Positions 16,662 to 26,456 of a stretch of 64,000 nt of DNA are shown here, piece by piece (the first letter of the stretch is position 1; each line of letters starts with the position of its first letter). The DNA comes from Rheinheimera texasensis DSM 17496. GTDB taxonomy: Bacteria; Pseudomonadota; Gammaproteobacteria; Enterobacterales; Alteromonadaceae. Position numbers and translations under genes: made by a program. Under the pieces are notes generated by a model, which saw nothing but the letters and a program-made list of their open reading frames with translations, searched no databases and was not told the origin of the DNA. The DNA lies in NCBI RefSeq assembly GCF_000711985.1, contig NZ_KL544005.1, positions 1,067,970 through 1,131,969 on the forward strand. The letters are read 5' to 3'.

Positions 16662-18794
16662 GTGTATTTATTTGAAGGTCTGAAACAACAGATCAGCGCG
16701 TACTTGCCCCCTGAGCAGGTTGCCCTGGTGCAACAGGCCTATATCCTTGCGCGCGACGCGCATGCGCCGCAATTTCGCAGCAGCGGCGAGCCCTACATCA
16801 CCCACCCGGTCGCCGTCACCAGTATTCTGGCCGACATGCGGATGGATCACGAAACCCTGATGGCCGCTTTGTGCCACGACGTGATTGAAGATACCGAATA
16901 CAGCTTTGACGACCTGAAACAACGTTTTGGCAGCACAGTCGCCGAACTGGTACAGGGCGTGTCGAAACTCGACAAAGTAAAATTTAAAGATATCAAAGAG
17001 TTCGAAGTCACCAACCTGCAGAAAATGTTTCTGGCGATGACGCAGGACATCCGCGTTATCCTGATTAAACTGGCCGACCGCACGCATAATATGCGCACCA
17101 TCGGCGCGTTAAAACCGGAAAAACGCCGCCGCATCGCCCGCGAAACTTTAGAGCTGTACGCCCCTATCGCCAACCGGCTGGGTATTCACAATATTAAAAA
17201 TGAGCTCGAGGACTGGGGCTTCCGCGCTTTATACCCGATGCGCTACCGTGCGCTGGAAACTGCAGTAAAACAAGCGCGTGGCAACCGCAGCGAAATTATC
17301 GACAAAATTCAGAACGAAATTTCTGCGCGCATCCGCGATGCCGGCATCAATGCCGAAGTCAAAGGCCGGGAAAAACACCTGTACAGCATCTACCGCAAGA
17401 TGAAAAGCAAAGAGCTGATGTTCAACGATGTGATGGACATTTATGGCTTTCGCGTCGTGGTCGACAGTGTGGATTCCTGTTACCGCGTGCTCGGCGTTGT
17501 GCACAACCTATACAAACCTATTGAGATCCGTTTTAAAGATTACATCGCTATTCCAAAGCAAAACGGCTATCAGTCGTTGCATACGTCGTTGATTGGCCCA
17601 CACGGTATTCCGGTGGAGATCCAGATGCGCACCCGCGATATGGATGAAATGGCTGATAACGGCATCGCCGCACACTGGAAATACAAAAAATCCGGTGAAC
17701 AGGGCGACAGCGCAGCGCAAATCCGCGCCCGGCGCTGGATGCAAAGCCTGCTGGAAATTCAGCAAAGCGCCGGCAATACCTACGAATTCGTGGAAAACGT
17801 CAAAACCGAGCTGTACCCGGATGAGCTCTATGTGTTTACGCCCAAAGGCAAAATCGTTGAGCTGCCGATTGGCGCCAACGCTGTCGATTTTGCTTATGCC
17901 GTGCATACTGACATTGGTAACAAGTGCGTTGGTGTGCGGGTCGACCGTAAACCTTATCCGCTGACCAAAGCCTTAGAAACCGGCCAGACGGTGGAAATCA
18001 TCACCAGTCCGGGCGGTAAACCCAACGCCAGCTGGCTGAACTATGTGGTGACCAGCCGCGCCATCATGAGCATCCGCAACTTCCTGAAAAAACAACAGCA
18101 AAGCGAAGCGGTGGCGCTGGGTAAACGGCTGCTTGGCTCGGCGCTCGGTGAAGTCAAAATCGAGACTATCGCCCCAGAGCGGATTGAGCGGGTGCTGGCG
18201 CATACCACGAAAAAAACGCTGGACGAACTCTACTCCGACATCGGCCTTGGCAATCAGCTGCCTATCGCCGTGGCGCGCCGTCTGCTTGGTGAATTTGATG
18301 AAGTCACTCCGGTTGCGGCGCAAACCGTCGCCGACAATCCGTTACCATCCAAAGTCAAAGCGGTAATTGTCGGCTCGGAAGGTTTACTCACCACTTTTGC
18401 CAAATGTTGCCGGCCTATTCCGGGCGACCCTATTGCCGCCAGCGCTTCACCGGGCAAAGGCCTTAACGTGCACCGCGCCGAATGCCGCAATATCCGTGGC
18501 TGGGAAAAAGAACCGGGCAAATATTTCCCGGTGAAATGGGATCAGACCGGCGACAAACAGTTCCTGGTTGATATCCGCATTTTTATCGTGAACAAACAAG
18601 GCATGTTGGCCAAACTCACGACTGTCATCGCGTCGCAGGATTCCAATATTCAGGATCTGTCGACCGACGACCGGGATTCCGGCGACTATGTGATTAAAAT
18701 CACGCTGTCGGTGCGGGACCGTATTCATCTGGCCAACGTGATGCGCAAACTCCGGGTCACGCCGGATGTGATTAAAGTTTACAGAAGGAAGTAA
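16662..18794 (+). CDS. spoT: Bifunctional (p)ppGpp synthetase/hydrolase SpoT
   Basis: 710 residues from a GTG start with GGAG about 9 bases upstream. In order: HD hydrolase domain (HDVIEDT near residue 70), synthetase domain with the RFKDYI motif typical of bifunctional enzymes (RXKD rather than the RelA-type EXDD), NGYQSLHT, a TGS domain ([15 protein letters not shown]), a helical and CC region with KCCRPIPGD, and a C-terminal ACT domain. It makes and degrades ppGpp in the cytoplasm in response to starvation. The adjacent ridA begins 6 bases after the stop. Confidence 0.96.
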   Translation: MYLFEGLKQQISAYLPPEQVALVQQAYILARDAHAPQFRSSGEPYITHPVAVTSILADMRMDHETLMAALCHDVIEDTEYSFDDLKQRFGSTVAELVQGVSKLDKVKFKDIKEFEVTNLQKMFLAMTQDIRVILIKLADRTHNMRTIGALKPEKRRRIARETLELYAPIANRLGIHNIKNELEDWGFRALYPMRYRALETAVKQARGNRSEIIDKIQNEISARIRDAGINAEVKGREKHLYSIYRKMKSKELMFNDVMDIYGFRVVVDSVDSCYRVLGVVHNLYKPIEIRFKDYIAIPKQNGYQSLHTSLIGPHGIPVEIQMRTRDMDEMADNGIAAHWKYKKSGEQGDSAAQIRARRWMQSLLEIQQSAGNTYEFVENVKTELYPDELYVFTPKGKIVELPIGANAVDFAYAVHTDIGNKCVGVRVDRKPYPLTKALETGQTVEIITSPGGKPNASWLNYVVTSRAIMSIRNFLKKQQQSEAVALGKRLLGSALGEVKIETIAPERIERVLAHTTKKTLDELYSDIGLGNQLPIAVARRLLGEFDEVTPVAAQTVADNPLPSKVKAVIVGSEGLLTTFAKCCRPIPGDPIAASASPGKGLNVHRAECRNIRGWEKEPGKYFPVKWDQTGDKQFLVDIRIFIVNKQGMLAKLTTVIASQDSNIQDLSTDDRDSGDYVIKITLSVRDRIHLANVMRKLRVTPDVIKVYRRK

Positions 18795-18799
18795 CCCTC

Positions 18800-19192
18800 A
18801 TGTCCAAAGTCATTATCAGTACTGCCAATGCCCCTGCCGCCATCGGCACTTATTCGCAGGCGGTCAAAATTGGCACTACTGTGTATTTAAGTGGCCAAAT
18901 TCCGCTGGTGCCGGCTAGCATGCAGATGGTGTCGGAAGATTTCGCCGAGCAGGCCCATCAGGTATTTAAAAACCTGTCTGCCGTCTGTGAAGCCGCCGGT
19001 GGCACTATCCAGGATATGGTCAAAGTGAATATTTTCCTGACTGACTTAAGCAAATTTGCCATCGTCAACGAAATCATGGCGCTGTACTTCAGCCAGCCTT
19101 ATCCGGCGCGGGCTGCAGTGCAGGTCAGCGCTTTGCCGCGCGCCGCGCAGATTGAAATCGACGGTGTGATGGAGTTGCCATCAACCAACTAA
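18800..19192 (+). CDS. ridA: RidA enamine/imine deaminase (spoT-linked)
   Basis: 130 residues with the canonical RidA pattern: start [29 protein letters not shown], and [20 protein letters not shown] with the carboxylate-binding arginine. It hydrolyses 2-aminoacrylate and related imines formed by PLP enzymes such as threonine/serine dehydratase. Location directly after spoT is common in gammaproteobacteria. This is the housekeeping copy, in contrast to the operon copy at 152-535. Confidence 0.95.
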   Translation: MSKVIISTANAPAAIGTYSQAVKIGTTVYLSGQIPLVPASMQMVSEDFAEQAHQVFKNLSAVCEAAGGTIQDMVKVNIFLTDLSKFAIVNEIMALYFSQPYPARAAVQVSALPRAAQIEIDGVMELPSTN

Positions 19193-19236
19193 GCCGTTGC
19201 CGGCAGTGGCTGACGCAGTCACTGCTGTTCACTTTA

Positions 19237-20001
19237 TTGTTATTGTCGTCGGCGGTGCAGGCCGCAGACGACCGGCCGGTGCTGCACTGGTGTCTGGACC
19301 ATTTCCCGCGTTTTCATGAATTCCAGCGGCCTGACCGCCCGGTTGGCGCCTCTGTCGACCTGATGCAGGAACTGGCGCGCCGCGCTGGCTTTCGGATTGA
19401 ATACAGTCCCCGAACGCCGGTAGCCCGTTGTTTTCGCCAAATCGCCAGTGGCGAAGCGGATCTAATGACTAATCTGAACAAAACACCGGAACGCGAAGCC
19501 TTAATGCTGATGTTTCCATACAGCGAACGTATTCCGGAATCTTTGTATCAGCGTGGTGACGACCCCCGCACGATTAATCAGCTCAGTCAGCTGGAACATT
19601 TAACCTTAGCGACAGTGCGCAACTACGCCTATCATCCGGATTTGATGACCTTAGTCCGTAATCTGGGATCCAACCGCCAGCTGGAGGTCCCAAGTATCGC
19701 TGCCGGTTTTGATGTACTGGCCAAAGGCCGGGTTGATGGCTTAATTGTACCGCGTTACAGTTCGCTGGATTATTTGTACAACACACCGCGTTTACATCAG
19801 AAATTTAAACGCGCGCCATTGATGCTTAAAACGGCCACACCGCAGTTTATCTATATTGGCTTTTCCCGGCATAGCCGCCACCCGCAACTGGCCGCCGTCA
19901 TTGAAAAAACTATCGCCGAAATGATGGCAGACGGAACTGTCAGCCGCTTATACGCACCGGATGCAAGCCAGGCCGACTTATCGGTGTTGGTAGGAAACTA
20001 A
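19237..20001 (+). CDS. Periplasmic solute-binding protein, family 3 like (first of a tandem pair)
   Basis: About 254 residues from a TTG at 19237, but this start leaves a signal peptide without a positive n-region. The in-frame DNA back to a TGA at 19153 contains no ATG, GTG or TTG. Reading from an ATC at 19180, with GGAG 5 bases upstream inside ridA, would give a full signal peptide ([20 protein letters not shown] then SSAVQA). The mature part has the bacterial extracellular solute-binding pattern: VGASVDLMQELARRAGF, RCFRQIASGEADLM, and a second lobe. Amino-acid or small-ligand binding is likely; there is no permease nearby. The paralogue follows at 20033. Confidence 0.75.
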   Translation: MLLSSAVQAADDRPVLHWCLDHFPRFHEFQRPDRPVGASVDLMQELARRAGFRIEYSPRTPVARCFRQIASGEADLMTNLNKTPEREALMLMFPYSERIPESLYQRGDDPRTINQLSQLEHLTLATVRNYAYHPDLMTLVRNLGSNRQLEVPSIAAGFDVLAKGRVDGLIVPRYSSLDYLYNTPRLHQKFKRAPLMLKTATPQFIYIGFSRHSRHPQLAAVIEKTIAEMMADGTVSRLYAPDASQADLSVLVGN

Positions 20002-20032
20002 CAGACTGGCTTGATGCCAGAAGGAGTTGCAG

Positions 20033-20797
20033 ATGTCCGGATGGTTTCGCTACAGCGCTCTGTGCTTGTTTTGCTGGCTATCGCAGGCAGTAGCCAACCC
20101 TACCGAAGCATCCCAGACTCCAGCTAAACCTGTGCTGCAATGGTGCCTTGATCACTTGCCGCCGCGCCATAGCTACATAGCCGGGCAGGCGCCCACCGGG
20201 CCTATGGTCGACATGATGCGTGAACTGGCGGATGCCAGTGGTTTTACCCTGACGTTCAGCCCTCCAACCCCATTAAGCCGTTGTCTGAAACTGCTGGAAG
20301 AAGGTAAAACCGATCTGATGACTGGTTTGGTGCAAACCGAAGCGCGCCAGGCGGTATATCTGATGGCGCCTTTTGATGAAGTGCGGATGACCAGTATCTT
20401 TTTAGCGCCGCATAGCCCGGAGATCCAACGCGAACAGGACTTGCGCGGGCGCATCGTGGTACTGACGAAAGACCGCACTTATCCACCGGCCTTTCTGAAA
20501 CGGTTACCCCAGTTGCAAATGACCATCATTTGGGGCAAAAATTTGGAAAGTGCGCTGGCGTTATTGTTGTATCAGCAAGCCGATCTTTACGTGGGGCCAC
20601 TGCATTATACCTCGTTGGAATTACAGAAAAATCCGCGTTTTAAGACGCTGAAGCTCAATGACTGGCAACTACCCGCGGACCACACTCAGCGCACTCATCT
20701 GGCGATGTCCCGGTTAAGCCCGCACCAGGCGCTCTGGCCAAAAATCGATCAGGCACTGCAACACATGGTCGCGGCCAATAAAACGCATTTTTACTGA
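20033..20797 (+). CDS. Periplasmic solute-binding protein, family 3 like (second of a tandem pair)
   Basis: 254 residues from an ATG with AAGGAG 7 bases upstream. It has a clear signal peptide ending AVAN. It shares the frame LQWCLDHLPPRHSY, MVDMMRELADASGF, RCLKLLEEGKTDLMTGL with the gene just upstream, so the two arose by tandem duplication and have diverged. Both keep WCLDH after the signal cleavage. With no transporter genes alongside, they may be sensor or scavenging binding proteins rather than ABC components. Confidence 0.78.
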   Translation: MSGWFRYSALCLFCWLSQAVANPTEASQTPAKPVLQWCLDHLPPRHSYIAGQAPTGPMVDMMRELADASGFTLTFSPPTPLSRCLKLLEEGKTDLMTGLVQTEARQAVYLMAPFDEVRMTSIFLAPHSPEIQREQDLRGRIVVLTKDRTYPPAFLKRLPQLQMTIIWGKNLESALALLLYQQADLYVGPLHYTSLELQKNPRFKTLKLNDWQLPADHTQRTHLAMSRLSPHQALWPKIDQALQHMVAANKTHFY

Positions 20798-20863
20798 GCC
20801 TGCGCACGCTGCAGTATTTTTCCGTTATGATGCGACGATGATTGTCTGCGGACCTGACAGAAT

Positions 20864-22969
20864 TTGAGCCGGACCTCTCTTGCCAACCTGGCCATAGTGC
20901 ATCTCAAAGGTGTTGGCGCCAAAACTGCTGCGTTGCTGGAAAAACTGGGCCTGCATTCGGTGCAGGATATTTTGTTCCACCTGCCACTCCGTTATGAAGA
21001 CCGCACCCGCGTCTGCCCTATCGCCGACACCTGGCCGGCGCAGCAGGTCAGTGTGCAGGGCGTGGTGCAAAGCAGTGAAATCACCTTTGGCAAAAGACGC
21101 AGTTGGGTAGTAGTGCTGCGTGACGGCAGCGGCAGTATCACGCTGCGGTTTTTCCACTTCAGCGCGGCACAAAAAAACGCAGTGGAACCGGGGGTCACGC
21201 TACGCTGTTTTGGCGAAGTCAAACGCGGCATGCGTGGCGTGGAGATGCTGCATCCGGAATACAAAATCATCAAAGATGACGCCGGCCCCGAGCTCGCCGA
21301 GTCGCTGACGCCAGTCTACCCGACCACCGAAGGCTTAAAACAAGGCAGCTGGCGCACGCTGACAGAGCAGGCGCTGACAGAGCTGCGCCGCGCCGCGCCG
21401 GAAGAATATCTGGCGCCGTTATTCGCGCTGCAGGCACAGCATGCCGGCCACTGGCAGGCCTGGAGCCTCAGCGACGCGTTATTTTATCTGCACCGGCCAC
21501 CGCCGGATGCTTCTTTACAGCTGCTGGAACTGGGACAACATCCGGCGCAGCAGCGGCTGATTTTTGAAGAACTGGTGGCGCAGCAGCTCAGCATGCTGCA
21601 GGTGCGCAGCCTGTCGCGCACTCAGGCCGCCCGTCCCATTCCGCCCGACCAACAGCTGACGCCGCAACTGCTGGCCAGCCTGCCGTTTAGACCAACCGGC
21701 GCGCAGCAACGGGTATTGCAGCAAATTCAGCAAGATCTGGCCCGCACAGAACCTATGTTACGGTTGGTGCAGGGCGACGTTGGCTCCGGTAAAACCCTGG
21801 TCGCGGCGCTCGCTGCTTTGCCGGTGATCCAGGCCGGCTGGCAAGTCGCACTGATGGCGCCGACTGAACTGCTGGCCGAGCAACACGCCAGCACCTTCCG
21901 GCGCTGGCTGGAACCTTTAGGCGTGCAGATAGCCTGGCTTGGTGGCAAAACCAAAGGCAAAACGCGCGACGCTGAGCTTGCTGCCATTGCCGATGGCAGC
22001 GCCCGGTTGGTGATTGGCACTCATGCCTTGTTTCAGCAGCAAGTGCAGTTTGCTGCGCTGGCGCTTGCCATCATCGACGAACAACACCGCTTTGGTGTGC
22101 ATCAGCGGCTGGAACTCAGAGCCAAAGGTGAACAACAGGGGTTTGCGCCACATCAGTTGGTGATGACAGCGACGCCTATCCCCCGCACGCTGGCGATGAC
22201 CGCATACGCTGATTTGGACACCTCTATCATCGACGAGCTGCCGCCGGGCCGCACGCCGGTAACGACTGTGGCAATCCCGGACACGCGCCGTGCTGAAGTC
22301 GTCAGCCGGGTGCGCCAGGTGGTGCAGGAACAAGGCCGGCAGGCGTATTGGGTCTGCACTTTGATTGATGAATCCGATGCGCTGCAATGTCAGGCCGCCG
22401 AAATCACCGCCGCCGAACTTGCTGCAGCTTTGCCGGAACTGAACATTGGCCTGGTGCATGGCCGGCTGAAAAGCAGTGAAAAACAAGCGGTGATGCAGGC
22501 CTTCGCCGCGAACGAACTGCAATTATTAGTCGCGACCACTGTGATTGAAGTCGGCGTGGATGTGCCAAACGCCAGCCTGATGATTATCGAAAACCCGGAG
22601 CGGCTTGGCCTGGCGCAACTGCACCAGCTACGTGGCCGGGTCGGCCGTGGCAGCGCCGCTTCACACTGCGTGCTGCTGTATCATGCGCCGCTGTCCCCTA
22701 CCGCGCAGGCCCGCTTGAGTGTGCTGCGCGACAGCAACGACGGCTTTGTTATCGCCCAACGCGATTTGGAAATTCGTGGCCCGGGTGAACTGCTCGGCAC
22801 CCGCCAGACTGGCCTCGCCAGTTATCGCATCGCCGATCTAAGCCGCGATCAGGATTTGATCCCGGCGGCGCAACAGACAGCCCAGTTGCTGTGGCAGCAG
22901 GATCGCCGTGGCAGTGAAGCGCTGATCCGCCGCTGGCTGGGCTATCGGGAGATTTATGCACAGGCCTGA
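20864..22969 (+). CDS. recG: ATP-dependent DNA helicase RecG
   Basis: 701 residues, normal for RecG. An N-terminal wedge/OB domain (residues about 20-170; LKGVGAKTAALLEKLGL, then VQGVVQSS) is followed by the helicase core: Walker A GDVGSGKT, MAPTELLAEQHA, DEQH box (IIDEQHRFG), TATPIPRTLA, TTVIEVGVDVPNASLM, QLRGRVGRG. RecG reverses stalled forks and unwinds R-loops and D-loops. The start is a TTG with a weak site; the spacing to the binding-protein gene is about 66 bases. It is convergent with a small gene whose stop lies 9 bases beyond. Confidence 0.95.
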   Translation: MSRTSLANLAIVHLKGVGAKTAALLEKLGLHSVQDILFHLPLRYEDRTRVCPIADTWPAQQVSVQGVVQSSEITFGKRRSWVVVLRDGSGSITLRFFHFSAAQKNAVEPGVTLRCFGEVKRGMRGVEMLHPEYKIIKDDAGPELAESLTPVYPTTEGLKQGSWRTLTEQALTELRRAAPEEYLAPLFALQAQHAGHWQAWSLSDALFYLHRPPPDASLQLLELGQHPAQQRLIFEELVAQQLSMLQVRSLSRTQAARPIPPDQQLTPQLLASLPFRPTGAQQRVLQQIQQDLARTEPMLRLVQGDVGSGKTLVAALAALPVIQAGWQVALMAPTELLAEQHASTFRRWLEPLGVQIAWLGGKTKGKTRDAELAAIADGSARLVIGTHALFQQQVQFAALALAIIDEQHRFGVHQRLELRAKGEQQGFAPHQLVMTATPIPRTLAMTAYADLDTSIIDELPPGRTPVTTVAIPDTRRAEVVSRVRQVVQEQGRQAYWVCTLIDESDALQCQAAEITAAELAAALPELNIGLVHGRLKSSEKQAVMQAFAANELQLLVATTVIEVGVDVPNASLMIIENPERLGLAQLHQLRGRVGRGSAASHCVLLYHAPLSPTAQARLSVLRDSNDGFVIAQRDLEIRGPGELLGTRQTGLASYRIADLSRDQDLIPAAQQTAQLLWQQDRRGSEALIRRWLGYREIYAQA

Positions 22970-22978
22970 TGCAATAGC

Positions 22979-23242
22979 TCAGGCCTCAACCCATAACTTT
23001 CGCACGGACGACACTGACGGATGAGAAATCAGTACCTGTGCTTCCTGCAATAAATCTGTCGCTGTGATATCCCGCAACAAGTGCACCCGCAGCAACAAAC
23101 AGCTTTCCCCGAGATATTCAACTGGTTCCGGTGCACCGACGTCATGCACCGCCGGATGTTTCAAGTCATAACCACATTGCTCTGCGATTTCCTGCACCGT
23201 GACATCATCATCCGAGACATCAACTGCGATATATAGCTTCAT
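22979..23242 (-). CDS. Small acidic hypothetical protein
   Basis: 87 residues from an ATG with AGAGG 5 bases upstream; a longer frame to 23287 has no good site. The protein begins KLYIAVDVSDDDVTVQEIAE and is acidic, with no membrane segment or signal peptide. I recognise no family. It is a lone gene, convergent with recG and divergent from the GntR regulator, so it may share a promoter region with the latter. Confidence 0.6.
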   Translation of the reverse strand: MKLYIAVDVSDDDVTVQEIAEQCGYDLKHPAVHDVGAPEPVEYLGESCLLLRVHLLRDITATDLLQEAQVLISHPSVSSVRKLWVEA

Positions 23243-23339
23243 AACGACCTCTGTGATTTTACGTCTTATAATAGTGCCACAGCTCAAATGCCGGATGCGA
23301 TCTCACCATTAAAACTGATAGACGAATGACTATATCGAC

Positions 23340-23350
23340 TTGGTATACTG
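23340..23350. promoter_or_regulatory. GTATAC-core site upstream of the GntR gene
   Basis: TTGGTATACTG shares the GTATAC core with the perfect palindrome ATTGTATACAAT in the promoter region of the hydroxyproline genes (30039-30050). It lies about 40 bases before the GntR start codon and may be an autoregulatory operator or part of a -10 element. Confidence 0.4.
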
Positions 23351-23386
23351 TGTTTTTGCAGCATATATCGGTAACCCGGACCCCTG

Positions 23387-24046
23387 ATGAGTATCGAATA
23401 CAAAACCCGCACCCAAGTCGTTGTTGAAGTAATTCGGCAGAAGATCCTGTCCGGCGCCATTAAAGGCGGTGAACCGCTGCGTCAGGCCGCGCTGGCCGAA
23501 GAGTTAAATGTAAGTCGCATTCCGGTGCGCGAAGCGCTGCTGCAACTGGAAGCTGAGGGGCTGGTCGAGTTTGAGGCGCATAAAGGCGCCACCGCCACCC
23601 GCTTATCTGCCGACCAGGTCACTGAGTTATTTGAACTCAGAGCTATGCTGGAAACCGATTTGCTGCGCCGCGCGGTGCCGTTACTGACTGAAGCTGATCT
23701 TGCTGCCGCCGAAGTGCTGCGCAGCCAGATGGCTGATGCTTATCAACAGCAGGACAGCGCCGGCAGCTGGAGTGTGCTCAATACTCAGTTCCATCTGACT
23801 TTGTACCGCGCCGCCAACCGGCCCTTAAGTTTTGAAATGGTGCAGCAACTGCTGACCACGTCAGACCGCTACATCCGCATGCATCTGATGCTGGCCGGTG
23901 GTGTGCAAAAAGCCGATCCGGAACATAGTGAACTGCTGAAGTTGTGCCGTGAAGGCCAGACCGACGCCGCCTGTGCCTTGTTGGCTCAGCATATCCTCGG
24001 CGCAGCCGGTGAAGTGAAACAAATAGTCGCCAGCCTGAGCAACTGA
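23387..24046 (+). CDS. GntR family regulator with FCD domain, hydroxyproline-linked
   Basis: 219 residues with an N-terminal winged helix-turn-helix (about 10-75; LRQAALAEELNVSRIPVREALLQLE cannot be mistaken) and an all-helical FCD effector domain with ELRAMLETDLLRRAV and the metal-binding His-rich positions (QFHLTLYRAANR). FCD regulators respond to organic acids and amino-acid-derived acids. The gene sits about 2.4 kb from the hydroxyproline catabolic genes and shares a GTATAC-core site with their promoter, which suggests it is their regulator. The two are separated by an elongation factor gene. Confidence 0.88.
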   Translation: MSIEYKTRTQVVVEVIRQKILSGAIKGGEPLRQAALAEELNVSRIPVREALLQLEAEGLVEFEAHKGATATRLSADQVTELFELRAMLETDLLRRAVPLLTEADLAAAEVLRSQMADAYQQQDSAGSWSVLNTQFHLTLYRAANRPLSFEMVQQLLTTSDRYIRMHLMLAGGVQKADPEHSELLKLCREGQTDAACALLAQHILGAAGEVKQIVASLSN

Positions 24047-24089
24047 TCCGAAGTCCCGCAGCAGGATCATTCGCCCTTCCGTTTTGATT

Positions 24090-24145
24090 TCAGCCGCTTA
24101 GTGGCTGACATTTCAAACCGTTATAGCAGTCTTTACTGCTGTAAC
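24090..24145. other. Two hairpins between gntR and fusA2
   Basis: TCAGCC/GGCTGA (24090-24108) and GTTATAGCAG/CTGCTGTAAC (24120-24145, one mismatch) form two consecutive hairpins. Neither is followed by a T-run. They could be mRNA structures after the regulator gene. The rest of the gap (to 24272) includes a TATATT element at 24233-24238 followed by a GC-rich stretch, possibly the fusA2 promoter. Confidence 0.4.
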
Positions 24146-24272
24146 GCGATGTTTGCAGCGGCAAAATAAGACAGTTGGGTGAAACTGTCCGGATCATTGC
24201 TTTTTTTTCGGGCAAATCGAAATAAAATCCTGTATATTGTCGCCCTATTTTCTAACCCCTAGCTTAATCGAG

Positions 24273-26375
24273 ATGACTATGTCAGCAGATTTATCCTTAT
24301 ACAGAAACATTGGTATCTTCGCTCACGTTGATGCCGGTAAAACCACCACGACCGAACGTATCCTGAAACTGACCGGTAAAATCCACAAGATCGGTGAAGT
24401 TCACGAAGGTGAATCAACTACTGACTTCATGGTGCAGGAAGCTGAACGTGGTATCACTATTCAGTCTGCTGCTGTTACCTGTTTCTGGAAAGGTCACCGT
24501 TTCAACGTGATCGATACCCCGGGCCACGTTGACTTCACAGTTGAAGTTTACCGTTCTCTGAAAGTTCTGGACGGTGGTATCGGTGTATTCTGTGGTTCAG
24601 GCGGTGTAGAACCTCAATCTGAAACCAACTGGCGTTATGCCAACGACGCGAAAGTTTCTCGTCTGATCTTCGTGAACAAGCTGGACCGTATCGGTGCTGA
24701 CTTCATCCGCGTAACAGAACAAGTTAAAAACGTTCTGGGCGCACAACCATTAATCATGACTCTGCCAATCGGCCGCGAAGATACCTTCGTTGGTGTGGTT
24801 GACCTGCTGTCTGAAAAAGCCTATGTGTGGGACGATTCTGGCCAGCCAGAAAACTACAAAGTGACTGACATCCCGGCTGACATGCTGGATGACGTTGCTA
24901 TGTACCGCGAACAGCTGATCGAAACTGCCGTTGAGCAAGACGATGACCTGCTGATGGCTTACATGGAAGGCGAAATGCCAACTGTGGAACAAGTCAAAGC
25001 TTGTATCCGCAAAGGTACCCGTGAGCTGGCATTCTTCCCAACTTACTGTGGTTCAGCCTTCAAAAACAAAGGTATGCAATTACTGTTAGACGCAGTTGTT
25101 GACTACCTGCCGAACCCAACTGAAGTTAATCCTCAGCCGCTGACTGACGAAGAAGGTGCTGAAACTGGCGAACACGCTATCGTTTCTGCTGACGAGCCAT
25201 TCCGCGCACTGGCATTCAAGATCATGGACGACCGTTTCGGCGCCCTGACCTTTATCCGTATTTACTCTGGCGTGCTGAACAAAGGCGACACAGTTCTGAA
25301 CTCTTACACTGGTAAGACAGAACGTATCGGCCGGATGGTTGAGATGAACGCGAACGACCGTACTGACCTGACAACTGCTCAGGCCGGTGACATCATCGCG
25401 CTGGTTGGTCTGAAAAACAACACGCAAACTGGTCACACCCTGTGTGATCCAAAAGCACCATGTACTTTAGAACCAATGGTATTCCCAGAGCCGGTAATCT
25501 CTATCTCTGTTACGCCAAAAGACAAAGGCGGCATGGAGAAGATGTCTGTAGCTATCGGTAAGATGGTTGCAGAAGATCCAACGTTCCGCGTTGAGACTGA
25601 CCAGGATTCTGGCGAAACTATTCTCAAAGGCATGGGTGAACTGCACTTAGATATCAAAGTCGACATCCTGAAACGGACTTACGGCGTTGAACTGATTGTT
25701 GGTCAACCACAGGTTGCTTACCGTGAAACTATCACTCGTGAAATCGAAGATAGCTACACGCACAAGAAACAATCTGGTGGTTCTGGTCAGTACGGTAAAA
25801 TTGACTACCGCATCCGTCCGGGCGAGCCAAACTCAGGCTTCACATTCAAGTCAACAGTTGTTGGCGGTAGCGTTCCAAAAGAATTCTACCCAGCGATCGA
25901 AAAAGGCTTCGAGTCTATGATGTCTACAGGCACCATGGCTGGCTTCCCGGTACTGGACGTTGAAGTTGAACTGTTCGACGGTGGTTTCCACGCCGTTGAC
26001 TCATCAGCTATCGCATTCGAAATCGCTGCTAAAGGCGCATTCCGTCAATCAATGCCAAAAGCTGGTCCACAACTGTTAGAACCAATCATGAAAGTCGACG
26101 TCTTCACTCCAGAAGACCACGTTGGTGACGTGATCGGTGACTTGAACCGTCGTCGCGGTATGATCTCTGGTCAAGAGTCTGGCGCAACTGGCGTTCGTAT
26201 CAAAGCAACAGTGCCGCTGTCAGAGATGTTCGGTTACATCTCTACACTGCGTACAATGACATCAGGCCGTGGCCAATTCTCTATGGAATTCGACCACTAC
26301 GCTGCATGTCCTTCAAACGTAGCTGAAGCTGTGATCGCGAAAGAGAAAGAAAAGAAAGCTGCCGCTAAGAACTAA
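24273..26375 (+). CDS. fusA2: Elongation factor G, second copy type (EF-G 2)
   Basis: 700 residues from the ATG at 24273 (ATG 24279 also possible). All GTPase motifs are present: [38 protein letters not shown]. The alignment style ([69 protein letters not shown]) matches the second EF-G of Shewanella and Vibrio rather than the str-operon copy. It stands alone here, without rpsL, rpsG or tufA. Codons are strongly biased to GGT, GTT, CGT, CTG and AAC compared with neighbours, a sign of high expression. It catalyses ribosomal translocation or perhaps ribosome recycling. Confidence 0.93.
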   Translation: MTMSADLSLYRNIGIFAHVDAGKTTTTERILKLTGKIHKIGEVHEGESTTDFMVQEAERGITIQSAAVTCFWKGHRFNVIDTPGHVDFTVEVYRSLKVLDGGIGVFCGSGGVEPQSETNWRYANDAKVSRLIFVNKLDRIGADFIRVTEQVKNVLGAQPLIMTLPIGREDTFVGVVDLLSEKAYVWDDSGQPENYKVTDIPADMLDDVAMYREQLIETAVEQDDDLLMAYMEGEMPTVEQVKACIRKGTRELAFFPTYCGSAFKNKGMQLLLDAVVDYLPNPTEVNPQPLTDEEGAETGEHAIVSADEPFRALAFKIMDDRFGALTFIRIYSGVLNKGDTVLNSYTGKTERIGRMVEMNANDRTDLTTAQAGDIIALVGLKNNTQTGHTLCDPKAPCTLEPMVFPEPVISISVTPKDKGGMEKMSVAIGKMVAEDPTFRVETDQDSGETILKGMGELHLDIKVDILKRTYGVELIVGQPQVAYRETITREIEDSYTHKKQSGGSGQYGKIDYRIRPGEPNSGFTFKSTVVGGSVPKEFYPAIEKGFESMMSTGTMAGFPVLDVEVELFDGGFHAVDSSAIAFEIAAKGAFRQSMPKAGPQLLEPIMKVDVFTPEDHVGDVIGDLNRRRGMISGQESGATGVRIKATVPLSEMFGYISTLRTMTSGRGQFSMEFDHYAACPSNVAEAVIAKEKEKKAAAKN

Positions 26376-26395
26376 TTAGCCGCTAGCCAAAAAAG

Positions 26396-26426
26396 AAGCC
26401 CCGCAATTGCGGGGCTTTTTGTTTTG
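26396..26426. terminator. Intrinsic terminator after fusA2
   Basis: AAGCCCCGC-AATT-GCGGGGCTT forms a perfect 9-bp stem with a tetraloop followed by TTTTGTTTT. It ends fusA2 on the plus strand, and because A-rich sequence precedes the stem it can also serve the convergent aldehyde dehydrogenase gene. Confidence 0.9.
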
Positions 26427-26456
26427 GCGAAAAAGTCAGTGGCAGCTGCTTTGTAT

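Noticed and set aside
18800-19192. Whether the spoT-linked RidA is a recent duplicate of the one at 152-535
   Set aside because: The two share only the family core and differ in motifs and length; they belong to separate RidA subgroups.
24233-24238. TATATT as a stringent-type fusA2 promoter -10 element with GC-rich discriminator
   Set aside because: No acceptable -35 at the right spacing; only noted in the gap description.
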